A stretch of 64,000 nucleotides of DNA from Centropus unirufus (lineage: Eukaryota > Chordata > Aves > Cuculiformes > Centropidae). Position 1 is the first letter of the stretch; every line of letters starts with the position of its first letter. The position numbers were made by a program, and so were the translations under genes. This document shows positions 45,391 to 59,288 of the stretch, piece after piece. Location of the stretch: assembly GCA_013397695.1 (NCBI GenBank), contig VYZI01000018.1, forward strand, positions 3,375,599 to 3,439,598, written 5' to 3'. The notes under the pieces are model-generated. The model made no database searches, was not told the origin of the DNA, and saw only the letters and a program-made list of their open reading frames with translations.

Positions 45391-48300
45391 ATCAGTTTCA
45401 GCCAATTCTAAATATACTAAGATACTAAATAAGTAGTGATATGGCTCAGCTCTATTCCCACTGAAAAAAAAATATACACATTCCGAGTACAACCAGAATA
45501 TAAATTCTTAATCTGCTGATTTTCCTCGACCGACTTGTTGAAACAGTACCATGTTCTTATTTTCTGTTTATACTGATTTCAGTACCAGGAAGGTGACACT
45601 TGGTAATGGCTAACCACACATCATCCCTGTGTACTTATAGTACTGATAGTGTACAAGTTCTTATCTGCTGGGACAGATAAGACACTGCTGTGTCAGTAAG
45701 GAAAACTGGGGAGTTCGTGGTAGTCCCTGCACCATGTGACAAAGAGGACACACACCTCGGATGACTATGACACTATGCAGCTGCCTTTTCTCAAGGTACT
45801 GAAAAGGTGAATTCTGTAGGACTTTAAGTATTTTAAAAACCTTCTAGTGAAAGAAAATCCTTTCACTGATTCACTCTTTATCTCAGCAGCTGTCACACCT
45901 GTCCCCTCACTGAGACATCCTCATGGGATAGTATCCATTAGTCAAGTCCTCTCCTTCCTGCTCTGTTGTAACCACTGTTTACATGTGTCATCCCATGTCT
46001 CGTCCTTAATCCTCACTTGCACCCTCCTACAACACCAATACAGAGAGGTGCTGCAGCAGAGGACACATCACCCATATTCATAACTAAGTCTATAACACGC
46101 TGAACCATTTTCAATGCTTGCAAAAGTAACAGACCTGTGCAAGTACATTCTCATTAACTCCTGATCACATTTTCAATCTGCTCTTGCTGGATGTTTTATT
46201 CAGGGGCTCTTGACATGCATATCCATGTGAGCCATCTCTTTCATAAATAAGGGGCTGTTTAGATCTTCTTGTAAATATTAACATAGGGCTAAAATTGTCC
46301 TGATGAATATAACACATTGGTAAAATATCCATTCTCAGGTATGTCTTTGATTCACAATGCTTCTAATATACTGTGCTGTCTAAACCAACTGCTACTCATT
46401 TTCCCCTTCTCAGATCAGCCTGTTTTCTGAAATACCCGCTAAGATCATTAGATATTGGCTGGTTCTACTGAAAAGAAACACGGGGCAGAAAAAATGCTTG
46501 TCCCTCAGTTTTGCAATTCACCATGAAATTATTCTCTGTGTTTTTTTTCTACTAGTGATGTAAATTCAAATGCTACGGCTCAAACTCAAAAAGTTTTCTA
46601 CTTCTGAATGAAGAATAGCAGAGAAAGAAAAAAAAATAGCACAACAATACTTTAATCTGTATGGACTGTTTTTAGCATATATTTATCTTCATCAAACCAA
46701 CAGAAGTTTACTTTGTCTAAGTGGAGCAACAGGATGGAAAGGGACTACAGTAAGGTAACAAAAAAAAAAAGTGTTTAATTTCAAGGGCATTGCTGGAAGA
46801 ACATAAATCTGAGCACACAGCAGTATGACAGAGGAGAAGGAAGGGATCATGGAAGCTAATAGGACATAGACAAAACATTGGGATGTGAAGTTAGTCATAT
46901 ACACTGGTGGACCTGTCCTGATGCCCATTAAAATGAAGGTGAACTTGTACTAGGCAGAAAAATGGTGAGGAAACAATACTGAGAAATATTTCTTTTGACG
47001 TTAGAGGCAAGTGAACTTTTTCCTGTATTTGTTCTAACTGGTTGTGCCTTGCCTGTAATGGCTGGGTTTGCAGTTGGAAAACTCAGCTCATCCTCTTAAC
47101 TCTCAATGTGAATCCAATCCAGAGGGAATGTTTTGGGAACAGTTCCTGTCTTTTGAACAGAATGGAAGCCCTGGTTAAATGTAGACCCTTTTTGTACTGC
47201 AGTCCTTGTGACCTGAGAGAACAAACAGATTTTCTATCATTTTAATGGCTTATTGCAAGTCTGCAGTTCTGATCAATGGGAGGTTCTAGATCATCCAGCA
47301 ATGTGAAGTCTGGCATAGCTACAGTAAATTACGTTTTTATGAAAAGTCTTTAATTAAGCAACCTTTTATATTTATTTACTGATTATTATCTCAATTCCAT
47401 TTTTTTCTTATTTTTCAGCTCCAACTCTTTCCCTGGCAGTGCCTCAGGTTGTCTTCTCTGTTGGTAATTTTCCTCAGACTCCCAGCATCAACTAGAACCT
47501 GCTGAAGGCGCCCCAAATGAGGCAGCGGTGAGAATCCACTGGTGAGTTGCTCGTTCAGTAACTACACTCAAATATCAGGTTCTTGATTGCATTTTTCATA
47601 AAGAAATGAAAAGAAGGGGAATTGATGCTGATGTTTATCAATTGAACTCAAATCCCACTTGGCTCAGTTATAAAATGTGCTGCCTCTCTGATACACAGCA
47701 CACTACAACATTTTGACAGAACTCTGGTTGGCGAGGTGTTTGTCTCCAAACTGAGTAACAACATGACCTTCTCCTATGCTGTCTTCTGTATGAATGCAAA
47801 TTATATTTCCCCAATGCACCGAAATTTTGAAGCTAACAAACCTTCTCTGATCAGTGTACTGTAACTTCTGTTCCATAATGCCTCCGTTCCATAATTAAAC
47901 CAGAACCCTCTCCTGGACAGGTTCACTCAGCTTTGCCTTTCTTTGAGTAATACTCTTTCAGACCAGTGCCTTGTTTTGATGTATTACAATGATAGACTGA
48001 AGAGTTCATGTAATATATCATCAAAGTCAGCTGTTGCTGGACGCCAAGGATTGAGAGACTGAGCCAGCTGTTTTTCTGATCTATTCTGGTAATGCATCAC
48101 CCGATGATGGAAACCAATAATGTATTACTTCAGAATGGCACCACCCAGAAGAGAAACAGTCTGAAGGTGCAGATTCTGTATAATAAGGTATTCAAAGTAT
48201 GAAACAGGGCTGCAAAATCCTGGAACAAGATGTTGGTAATAAATCACCTTTCTGTAGTATTACATTAGTAATGTGGCTATATGGGTACACAGACATTGTT

Positions 48301-51300
48301 GTGTGTAATCTGATTTCCAGAGTCTCTTCGTGATGCTACTTTTGTGTAGAACAAAGGTAACCCTAGCAGCAGGTTTACCTTTGCTTCTCTTAGAACTAGG
48401 CCGTTCACAATGCAGGAAACCCAGAACTAGGGCAGGGCAGAGTTATATTGTCTCAAGAAATTCAAAGAGTTGGGATTCCTCCTCAGTTTGGAGTACTTCT
48501 GGGGCCACTCAGATGCCACTCGGTAATTTTAGCCCATCCGTGGCAATGGCAGTATGCTTCTACTTTTCCTTTAATGGCAGCATTGCATCCCAAAGGGGCA
48601 GAATGGGCTGCCCCAGAGCACTGAAGTTGTGACTGACTTTTCCTACACGTTGGCTGAAGACAACAAAGGCTCCTTTGGCCACCTCCTCATCCCCTCTCTG
48701 CTCATCTTTCCCCTGACACACACACAGAGTCAAGCCAAGCAGTAGCTGATCCCCAATCATTGACATCAGTCTAGAAGGAAATTATTGGAACAGGTAGAAA
48801 TTCTAAACATTTGCCTGCAAAACTCTTATCTCCTTGATAAAGCAGGCTTGTATTTCTGCAAAAATATTCCCTTGAAATTTACTTCTAACCCTATGGCAAA
48901 CAGGGGAAAACAGTTTCTAAAATCATGAGCTGGATCTCTACTGATAGCTCTTCCAAATACTTCCTTTTTTTATGCAGTACTGTTTATAACTTTGTATGTA
49001 TAAACCTTATATCTTTGGAAAAACCTGAAAGATACATAGGTCCTGTCCTCAAACTTTATTTATGGAAGGTTTATGCTGCAAACAAAGACTAATTGTGTTT
49101 TATTAAGAGTGAGTGTACTTTTCTGTCTGTAATCAGGTATTATGAATCATGAGCCTACAAGACTTAAAGATGTTTTTGTGGCACATAGTTCTGAGTAAAA
49201 ATATTCCAACCTTATATATACAAAGGTCTACGCAAGTACAACTTGGTCTACTGGCTCAAATTTTTGAAGTGAAGCTTTGCCTGGCACATGTACTGGATCA
49301 GATAGTTTCACAGCCTAAGTTCTCATAGCCACCGCAGGGCTAGCATATCGTGTCATGGGCTGCGGCTTACCCTGCAGAATAGTGATTGCATGCTCGTATC
49401 TGATCCATTACCAGTACTGTTTTTTATTCTCTTAATATTTGGTAATCCGAGGAGCTGGATGTTTTCAACCCCTGCCTACCTCTCAAAGTTGATGCTTAGC
49501 ACTTTGCAAGGGCAAGTTCCACGGAATCACACCTGTAATTATTTCCTGCAGTTGACTGTGGGTACAGAATTCCAAGTGAAAATTATCTCAATAGCCCAAC
49601 AAGGGTTTCTTGATTTTAAAAAATGAACACAAGAAATATCCGTGCTTGCTTTTTCAGACCACCTCACTTCATCCCCAAGATTATATCCATGATTGGCAGT
49701 CAACCTTGAAGCATCATAGAAACATTTTATGTAGTCCTGACTGCTTACTTCTTATCTTACTAATATTTTTTAAGTATTTTTACTTTTCTTTTAGCTATTC
49801 TGGCTAATGTGTATATAGGGCAAAAGATCACATACCAGGAGTTATGCTTGCAAGGGAGCAGTAGAGAGTGTCAGGTATACGTTACCTCTGTGACACCATT
49901 TTGTCACAGTTAAATAATGATCATTAATATCTCCTTGAATGAGACTTCATGGAAATTATAGCTCTGAACATGCAATCAGCTCATTTATGGCCTAACAAGT
50001 GTTCCCCTGAGCCATCAGTTGACTGACACTCAAACATTTTTGTAAATTTCACCTTATCTGCTACTATTAGATTCTGAGATGGCACTTTCTCTTGATTTTT
50101 GGCACACAAGCATCTCATCTTCATTCTGTGTGTGGAAAAACCACAAAATTTGTATTTAACCCTCCTTGTAAAATTGGACAATATGACAAGTTTCTAATAA
50201 AAGTAATTGTTTAAGGTTATTATAATGATAATATTACACCGATAATAAACATTATTTCATCTGACAATACATTAGTTCCATAGGGAGATAAACTACAAGG
50301 CAAATGGATTAATCTTGGTAACAAAATGGATTACTATTAATTATGATTGTAATTTTTCCATCCATTCACAAAGAAATTTCCAATTGAGTTCATTGTCTTT
50401 TGACTGACTGCTGGTAAGAGTTTTCCCTACATATTCATGACCGAACTAGATCCTAAGTTAGTATGTTATCATTGTTAGACAAGCCCCAAAATCCTATACC
50501 TTTTCTTAGCACTGCAGAAGTAGGACTTCTGGCTTTGAAAATTCCTCTTAAAAATTATGATATGCAAGACAAATAAGGGGCAAAACCAAATGTGAATCTA
50601 TTAGGATTCTACAGAATCATTTCATAAATTAAAACAAGTATTTCCTGTATGCAGCAGTGTAGAAGAAATTACTCTATAGCCATGAATTTAGACCACTAAA
50701 CCAGACCCATTGCTATACTGATGATACAAGCATTGGACATCACAGTTCCAGCCTCTGATTATGATTTTGGGCAGTAGCAAGTAATATCTTTTATCTTTGA
50801 TTTTTATTCTCATTCTGAAAAGTATCTAAGGACACTTGATCAAGAGAAGGATCTTTTCCAGTGGTCATGTTTCTGTCAGAAGGCAAACGTACAGAACTAC
50901 ATTGTTAAAAATCTTCAGTCCAAGTTTCTTCAAAGAGCTTTAGATCAGACCAGTAAGTCTTTACTTGCCACTTACTTGCTTACCAAAACTGTTATAATAA
51001 AAAACTGTTAAAAATCCATATATCCACATATGTTTAATTTAGCTCATCTGCTTCATCTCTCTCCTTTATATTTATCTCTGTGGTGTCCTGGTTTTCTCAC
51101 TTTGCCTTTACTGCATACCTTTAAAAAAAAACCAAACAATTATTAATCCAGGACAAGAATTCATGAGAAAAAAAATCTTCAGAAATTTTTGTAATTGTCA
51201 CGGACATTTACTTGCTCAAAAATAAATTTGACACCACAAAACTAACATTAATATGCAAATCAGTGAACTATAAAATTCATTTTGGTGCCTCCAGGGCAGT

Positions 51301-52790
51301 ATTTTTATAAATACAGAAACATAATCAAGCAACCTCCAGAGGACTAAAAATAATTATACAAATTTACAACAAAGCCCAAGGCAGTGTCTCCTTTTAACTG
51401 TCTGTTTTTAATATCATTTAAATCTTGTTAAAACTTAATTACCAATTCTCTTCTGTAATAATTTGAGTGGAAGAGCTGAGGTCTGAGCTTGCCATTTGAG
51501 AGAGAGAACTTCATTCAGAGCAACAATGACACCAAGACAGAGAGTGACAAAATAGGGCAGTTCACAGAAAAACTACAAGGTTTAAGCCATGTGTGGAGTA
51601 GGCGTATTTTAGGGGGGGATTTCTACTACCTTTGGATACCTTTGGATCCTTGATTTTTTAAGGCTACACTTACAAACAAGATCTTTCTCCATGCCTGGTA
51701 GAAATTAGTATAATGGCAAATCTACCTCTACATCAGAGGTATGAGGTCAGGGTGCAGGTCTCAGCTTTGTACCCCAAATAAAGCACCTGTTAAGCAGTTT
51801 AAAAAAAACATTGCACTATCAAAGCCTGGTTTTTTGGACTGACCTACAGCAGATGCTGTACCCATTGCTGTACTTTTTTAATGTGTTTGTCTAAAGATCC
51901 CAGCAATGCTTTCACTCTTTCCATTAAAGGTAAAGCAGCAAGCAGAGTACGTGTCTTCTCTGCGCTGTGGTGCTGCCCCATACCCTTGTCTTCCCCTGTA
52001 CTGCCAAGAAAGATGAGGAACCTAAAAAACAGGGTAGCTTCTTGATTTCCCCCCTTAGTGTTACACATCCCATCCACGTGGAGGCTGCTGCCTCAGGTCT
52101 CTTCTTTGTATCATGTTTGCCAACTAGTGTTTAGTAACAAGTGTCACCGTCTGCTCCTCTTCTTTGAACTGGGACTCATTTCTGTTGGCCTTCACGTCCA
52201 ACTGAAAGCAGCTTTCCATTGATTTAATTCATTCTTTTTAGCATGCCCATATTCAAAATAAGGGATGTGCATCCAAACTTCCAGCTATTGCACAATTGCC
52301 ACCAGGCATATATTCAAGTGAACTGGCACAGGATCTGCTTGGGAATCGGTTCCCATTGGTTCATTCTGTCCAGTGCATGCATTCCTTTTGATTGAAATGC
52401 CAGGCATTTGCTAGCATTGCTGATGCTGGTGACAGTCATCCTCATAGCACTTCTCTGTGCTTTCAGATTGCGTATTCATTGCGTGTTAATAGACATAAAA
52501 GATGCAAAGCATTCGAGAAGGCAGTATGCTATGGATTTCACATACTTGCCTTGCTGCATTAACAAATAACCTGTTCATTTGCAAATATACAAATTCATCA
52601 TATTTGTGACCAGTGCTTTATATGCCTCAATTTTCCCTAGGATGATAATGCTTAAATTTTAAGATGTCAAAATTATATTTTCATTTAAGTGCACAGGCTA
52701 CTTACAAATCTTGTAGCTTACCTATAGAAAGGGTATCCTTCAGAGCTAGAGCTATGGCATATGTAATAAGCCTGTTTAATTTGTAAAATC
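45391..52790. other. Long non-coding stretch, no gene recognised
   Basis: About 7.4 kb of AT-rich DNA has no recognised repeats or protein similarity. A strong acceptor-like site at 47402-47419 opens a 24-codon frame (see findings). Minor A runs and CA runs (near 48716) are present. I saw nothing else I could support. Confidence 0.5.
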
Positions 52791-52987
52791 TTGAAATTTA
52801 AATCAAGTGTTAACTAGGCTGTCATTTGCACCTGTGCAATTGAATTTGAAGCTGAGGAGTTTCCTGAGCTGGACTAGGTTGTAAATGCATTGGTTTCATT
52901 GGGCTGTGAACGCATTTGCTTCTAATCATTGTTTGCCGTGCAGCATGACTGCAGTGGGTGTGAAAATGGAGGTGTGATATTTTCCAG

Positions 52988-53083
52988 GTTGTCACTAGTC
53001 AGGCAGACGTTATGAAAGAGCAGCAGGAGTCTGAAGATGACCTTGCTAAATCTGACCCTGATCTCCATGCAGAAAATGCCTAA
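52988..53083 (+). CDS. Candidate terminal coding exon, unknown protein
   Basis: A splice acceptor ('gatattttccag', AG at 52986-52987) is followed by one open frame of 31 codons ending in TAA at 53081-53083. It reads V-V-T-S-Q-A-D-V and then 'MKEQQESEDDLAKSDPDLHA', ending E-N-A. The other two frames stop within nine codons, and an in-frame TGA lies 24 bp before the acceptor. The acidic, serine-rich composition is typical of a disordered protein C-terminus and unusual for AT-rich non-coding DNA. An AATAAA occurs at 53614-53619. A second exon-like segment follows only 116 bp later, which is hard to reconcile with a terminal exon, so the two may be alternative ends, parts of a decayed gene, or chance. 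The family was not recognised. Confidence 0.3.
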   Translation, partial: VVTSQADVMKEQQESEDDLAKSDPDLHAENA

Positions 53084-53199
53084 AATATTTTAAATGCAAT
53101 AGTGTATCTCAGTATCTTGCTCAGAATTTCATTCCCCTGCTTGTAAGTTCTGGATCTGCAGTTCTTACAATGGATCTTTGTATTCTTGTCAGCTTTTAG

Positions 53200-53345
53200 G
53201 TAAACCTGAGGGAGTTGAGAGATTTTCTGAACCAGCTTGAGCTGAGCTGTAACCAATGTGACACAGAACCACGGGACCTTGTGCCGCCAGGGGCAAAAGT
53301 CCAGAGGACTGTGGCTGGAAAACTACAAAAATACACTTGGATAAG
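53200..53345 (+). CDS. Candidate internal coding exon, unknown protein
   Basis: This 146-bp segment lies between an acceptor ('gtcagcttttag', AG at 53198-53199) and a donor, 'gtaata', at 53346. Only one frame is considered here. It is bounded almost exactly by the splice sites: a TAG ends at 53199 and a TAA begins at 53347. The 48 codons include 'VNLRELRDFLNQLELSCNQC', then D-T-E-P-R-D-L-V-P-P-G-A and 'KVQRTVAGKLQKYTWIR'. The predicted amphipathic start and basic end look protein-like, and base composition is more GC-rich than the flanks. I do not recognise the family and found no partner exon downstream with a matching phase (two bases are left over). It may be an exon of an unannotated gene or a remnant. 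Confidence 0.35.
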
Positions 53346-56300
53346 GTAATAGAAAAAGTGATTTGAGCACATTCAAGGAATGTGATTTATTTGAACAGTA
53401 CAACTGAATAAGATTTTTATTGCTAGGCCTAGGATTTTTGGTGATATTTCAAGAAAATATCAAAGACCACAGAAATGGCAGGAGCTTGTCAAATTCTAAA
53501 AATGTTCCCAAGTTAATTGCAAGCCCCTTTACCATCTTATTTCTGCAAAAATGTGACGTATTTAAGCATTGCCAAGGAATACACTTCTTAAATGTCAATA
53601 TGTTCTTAGGAAAAATAAAGGCTTCAAGATGTATGTCAAAGACCTAGATTCCCCAGATGGGTGCCATGAAAAATGTTTTTCCAGAGAAGCTTCAGAAAAT
53701 TCCATCTAATATGTATTATTGATGCAGCTCTGTGACAGTTCTTGAGAAGGCTGTCATTATCAGGCTTGTTCGAAGTGGACTTTTACAGGCAACCCCAGGC
53801 AGAGAACTCAGTATTGTCTTGCTTGCTCTAATGTCCTTTAGGTGGGCAATCATAGGGAACCAACACCTACCCAACAATGTGCCCTGTTCCTGCTATGCCT
53901 TGGAGGCCTGCAATTCCCAAGTAATGCCCATTTGTGAAAAGAAATAAAAGGTCCTGTTTGCTTTAGTTGTGGCTTGTGAAATACTAATTTCTCTCACTCT
54001 GCTGAGCAGCTTGTGACAGCAGTGCTGAAATGCCAAAGTGGTAGATAGTGGGAGGTTTACAGTATGCCTGTTTGATATTGCCTCGTCTCCTTTGCCTCCT
54101 GGATCCCTTTATAGCACCTCCTGTCCATTTGTCACCAAGAAATAAGATACAGTGACCAAGAGGAAGTTGCCTCAAGTGAAGGATTGATTTCACACCACAT
54201 ATGAAAGATGGCTATTGATACTGCAGGAGAGGAACACTTATCATGCTGATGAATTTCACGAAGCCGATAGTGTCAGGTACTGAAGGTTCAGTTTCAACAT
54301 TGCATCCTTGGCAACTCTTGCTGGCTGTGAGGCCCAGCTAAATACCAGCACATTTTAAAGTTGAAGCCTTCCTTCATGGGATGGCATGGGCGGACTGAAT
54401 CCTATCTACACTGTGTAAGGTTGCAAATCCTCAGTCATTCTACAGTAGCTCTGATGAGATCCAGAATAGAGAGTAAAGCCCCAAAGCCTTACAGTTGTAT
54501 ATCAATAGCTGTTAACTGTGGACAGAAAAAGATTACTTTCATTAGTGCTAAATATACTACATTTGTTTATACTACTCGGATACCATGTTTCCGAGAAGAT
54601 AAATATTTTTATGTCGTGGGCCCCTGAAAGGTGAAGTTGTAAACATTTTCAGAATCTTTCATTGGGAAGAAAAAAATTGTGGATTACTTTTCTAACTGTC
54701 AGCAGCAGTGCACCTGCACAACTCCAGCCAATGGGTTAAGCTGAGAACAAGACTAGATGATACACTGGATGCCTTCAGATGGATGAAGTAACTAACAGTT
54801 ATTGTGCGGGACGTTGTGACAGTCCCCTGAAGCAATACTGCAGTCATATTATGGCAGACTAACAGTGTAAGGGCTGTGTTCCAGCCTCCAGTCTCTACTC
54901 TTTTGTCCAATTATGCACTGCCCAGTCTAGACTGTCTAAAGTTAAGTTCAAAAAAACATCAGGAAAAATACACACTTCCCATCATATTAAACTGCAGAAT
55001 TTGTTCTGAGTTAGGGGGTAAGCATAACAGCTATACGCCTCTTTAATTTGGTAGTGTTGTGAAGGACAGAATAATTACCAAAAGATGGGTGACTGTACTG
55101 AGGCAAAACAGATAGTGATAAACACTTTGCAGATTGCTCTGTCCCCCTTGCGGCAATCAATTAAAAATCAAAGGTTAGCACTATTAATCCTTACTGGTTT
55201 AAAATTGTTTGAGACAAGGGTGTGGTGGAAAACATGTTTATGTTTGAACCTCTGCAGATGTCACTATCCCTATCTCTGAGTGTATAGGTCCAGTCTTCCA
55301 ATAAAAGAAGTGACTGGAAATGTGTTGATGGCTAACAAACAAACTGTTGTTACTGAGTATAAACATACTGAAATTAAAAAGTGAAATAGTTGTCATAGCT
55401 GACCATAAAACTAATGGAAGCCTCAAAGGCGTATGAGTTTTTCAACTGTCTGTTTTCCAGTATATATTAAAGCAGTGTCTGTGCAGGGCTGCACACACAG
55501 TCTTCTGCAGAAGTCCAGTGTGGGATGCAAAGCACATCAGGAAACCTTATGTATGAAGATGATATCTTGACTACTCTATACATGAAGTTTTAGTTTATCC
55601 TGAGTTGTCGATCATTAATAGTTTTGTAATCAATTCTGTCCCAGGGATTATTCGTGACCCTACTAGGAAGACCTACTTTGAGCTATTGATCAATGAAGAA
55701 AATGAGAAACATGAAGTTGTTGCTTAAAATTAAGTTAATGATTGACCCACTAGAGTTAATGCCTCATTTAGATTAAACATTTAAAAGTTACAATTCTGCA
55801 AAGTAATGAGTCTTAAATATTTTGGTACTTTGGTTTCTTACTGATCTGTTTCAGAAAAACAACAGTCCCTGGTGAATAAAAGAAATAAGTTGCTGCATTT
55901 TTCAAGTGGAGTTTGTGCTAGCAAATCAGTCATTAGTCCAATTAAATAATGTTCATCTCCAGAGATGAATTGTTTCCCATATCCTGGAACAGCTAGAATA
56001 TCCTGAGGATCACAGACATTTAAAACAGTGACTGCAAGACACATTACTGAGATATACAATATTTGCATAGTTTGCATGTAGAATGAAAGCTCTGTGTTAT
56101 TTTTCTTTATGAGGCTGCTGTTAGCAAATTGCTAGATTACCCAGAAGACTTGTTTGGATCAGAAAACAAAACTGCATAAAAAGGTCATGCCTGATACTAA
56201 AGATATTCAGAGCTGTGGGCTTTTAAAAACAGCATTATCCATTTGAAAATAGCAATAGTAGCCATGGGAAAATAGTATCCTGCAGAAAGCCTGGATATAC

Positions 56301-57327
56301 TGACGTAAGTGGGAGTTGCTTATGCAAATTAAAGGCCAGAACGGAGTGCTGTATGCTATATGTTGACAATCTCACTAAGGTAAAACTGCAGTATTTCCCC
56401 AGGCTGTCCTTTAGAATTTGTAATTACTTTTCTCTTTTTAACAAACATAATAAAACAATGAAATATTTGAACTATATATATTGCTTCCTATGTAAATAAG
56501 GTCACTTATTTAATATTCTCTGTGCTCATACAGTTTTTAGGTTACACTAGTTAAACCTCAGGATACTGTGTTTACATGAGGGAGATATGGAAAAAGAGTG
56601 GGACACAATTTATTGGTAAAGAAAGACTTGTATTTTCAGGTCACAATAAACTTCAGTGAAGAGAAAGTTTGGAAAAGAGAACAGATTTAGTGTCAGAAGA
56701 AATATCCAAACTAAGATTCAAAATATATGAAAAACAGGTTTGAGCCATTTTTACCATTGCTGGAACTCAGCCACAACTTATGAAGCCGGTATTTTTGTGA
56801 CACATACTGAAATTTCCACATGCTTCAAATTTTATTACCTGATTAGTAGAACTGCACACATATTTTCCCTTTTTTGTTCTTTAAGAAGATAGATTTCTTC
56901 AAAAGCAGAAATTTTAATGAAGAATTAACTTTGATAAGGAATACATTTCTGCAATTATTGTTAAGACTGTGAAAGATTATCTCTGTGATCCAGAGTTCAA
57001 CTCAAAATTTGTGCAAGCAAAATTTCAGCTCCTACTGCACACAGTGCTTAGGTTGGTAACATTATTAAAGTCTAGCAGGTGGGAGTTAAACTGGTGTCAA
57101 TTTCTTCAGCTCAAAATTTTTTAATTTTGAGGTTTTTTCAGCTTGCCTTCTGATGACACAATGTATTCACTTCATGCTCATAGCTATTAAAAGATACTAC
57201 AGAAAAAAAATGTTTTAAATGTCATAAATTATTTTTATACTGTGAGAATGGATTGTGTATCATGGCCGTGCTTCATTTGGAGGGTTCTGACCTTCCAGAA
57301 ATAGCTCAACAGAATTTTTCTGCACAG
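53346..57327. other. Non-coding stretch, no gene recognised
   Basis: AT-rich DNA without recognised repeats. It contains a polyadenylation-like AATAAA at 53614-53619, which could serve the exon-like segments just upstream. Short open frames on both strands are unremarkable. Confidence 0.5.
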
Positions 57328-57490
57328 GGACCCAGAAGATCTGAATTTAATCCTGGATCTCTCACAGATCTGCACGGTGATCTTGGGCAATCTGTGTGCC
57401 ATTCTCCTGCTTGCTAAAATGAAAATAATAATAATACTTTATGGCCTTTGCAAAGCACTTTTAGAGCTAACCATATGAATCTATAGCATC
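57328..57490 (+). mobile_element. MIR-type SINE, sense
   Basis: The order 'gatctgaatttaatcctgg', 'tgcacggtgatcttgggca', 'atctgtgtgcc', 'ctaaaatgaaaataataata' and 'tttgcaaagcactttta' follows the MIR sense consensus ('...aatcccggctct', 'gtgaccttgggca', 'tgtgcc', 'gtaaaatggggataataata', 'gtaaagcgctta'). It is the best-preserved of the four MIR-like copies in the window, and its core can be followed for over 150 bp. Confidence 0.7.
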
Positions 57491-59288
57491 TTCTTAAGTA
57501 TGTGAAACAGCAGGGGAAACTCTTCCCACTTGCATTAGTGCACTGTTAACATTTAGAAATGTGAAATTATGAAGATTATTGCTTGGGAGGGAGAAGCTCA
57601 GAAGTGACCCCCTAATCAATAAGTTGCCAGCTGGAATGCAAAGGTAAACAGCACTGGGATAATGTACCATTTAGTGTAAAAAAAAAAGAATAAAATAGAT
57701 GTTTTAAATGTAAGTACGGCAGCTACTAGCACAGTCAGTGCTATGTTATATTGCTGGCTTGCTTATTTGGGCTGCAGCAGAACAGTATAAAGCATATAAA
57801 CAGTTTGAAATCCCTACACTAGTTTCAAGACTTCCCGTTTTCTTGGAGATGGCTGTTGGTTTAGATAGAAAGGAAAGCTAGAGTGAAGTGTTTTGGCCAC
57901 ATGTGAGTGCCTTGTTCTGCCTGTGGGGACTTCCTCCCCCCCGAGATGTTGCTGCAGCCTCCCCCAACAGATAACCAGCACAAGTCACCTTTGCACAGTG
58001 CAGTTTACAAGGACGGCAGTGGGCATAATTTTTCACTTGTGTCCTAGGTGTGATGACTTTCTGCAGAGCCTTTTTGTGGCCCATGAAGATGAATGAACTG
58101 TGCTGGAGTAGAGTACATTGCTTGTATACTGTCCCATAGGATTTTATAACCACATTTTATAACAGGCAATGCGCAGGTCCAGTGTAATCTACTGTGCAGT
58201 CTAGATGAGCCCTGGCAATGATTAAAATATTTTTAACTGTGTTCTTAATTGCATTAAAAGTACACTGATGGGCTTGCACTGTTTGAATGATCTTCAAGAA
58301 ACTATTAGGTTAAAGCAATTCCCTCTTAGCAATGTTTCATTCACAATGTTTGTTCCGTGAATTACAACTCATCTTTATGCCATTTGTTAGTATTACCTGT
58401 AGTAAACCCCTGCTTGCTGCTATTGAGCCTCCACCTTCCTCCTGTTCTTCTTCCCATTACTTTCTCATCAATGCCTGCCAAACTTTTCATTGAAGTGGGG
58501 GCTTTGGGAACAGCGTGAAATTCAGCCCTCTTCCTTCCCAGCCACACTTGGAGCTTTGGCCCTGGGCAAGAAGGAAAGCTTGTGCCAGTTAGTGCCCATA
58601 AGCTCCGGCTCCATGTCCAAAGGACTAAATTTTCTTCTATCAGGGGAGAAGTAGGAGATGTTGTCCTGTGAATCTGGCTAGAGCAGTGTAAGAAATTGTC
58701 GCTTCCAGCTGCCTGTTATAACTCCTCTGCTGGGAGTATCTCCTGACCACCAGCTATGTAAGACCACCAGCATTTCCACATGCTTTCCCAGTGACGGCTT
58801 TAGGGAAGATAACCGTGTTACAAGGTGGCCCTTCACAGGGCACCGAGTGAGCATGTCTGTTGGGAGTCGTCTGACGTGGCCACCTGGGGGACCTTGCCCA
58901 TAGGGGTGCTGTGAAGGCACAGGACATGGCATGGTAACTGCTCATCCCAACTCCTCCAAAATGAGGAGGCTGGAATGACTTGCCACACTGTGCTCCACAA
59001 GCACAGAAGGCAGTGTTAGCCACTCATGTGGCATGCCCAGTTCAATCACCCCTGTGCCTCCCTGACAGGAAAAAGGCATAGGAAACACAGGTGATACAAA
59101 TACAGGTAAGCATTGTAGGCTAGTGGGCTTGCTTTGATTTTTGTTAAGTATAGTTTAAAGTCAATCCTTCAATAGGCATTGGAGTCAACCCATCATGAAG
59201 CTTGTTTGCAAATTGTACCCTTGCAGCTCGGGCAAGAGTCAGCAGGCAGTTTGCCCTGAGATCAAGCCCCACCCTTTCTATTCAGAAA
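57491..59288. other. Non-coding stretch, GC-richer toward its end
   Basis: No gene was recognised. From about 58400 to 59080 the sequence is richer in G and C than most of the window, and the minus strand holds two overlapping frames (58678-58932 and 58754-59023) with no known similarity. A splice-acceptor-like site at about 58049 opens a 15-codon frame ending in TGA at 58094-58096, which I do not call. Confidence 0.45.

Noticed and set aside
58049..58096. Acceptor followed by C-D-D-F-L-Q-S-L-F-V-A-H-E-D-E and a stop
   Set aside because: Only 15 codons, well within chance, and no partner exon.
58678..59023. Overlapping minus-strand frames in a GC-richer stretch
   Set aside because: No family resemblance, no splice context that I could support; the higher GC explains the fewer stops.
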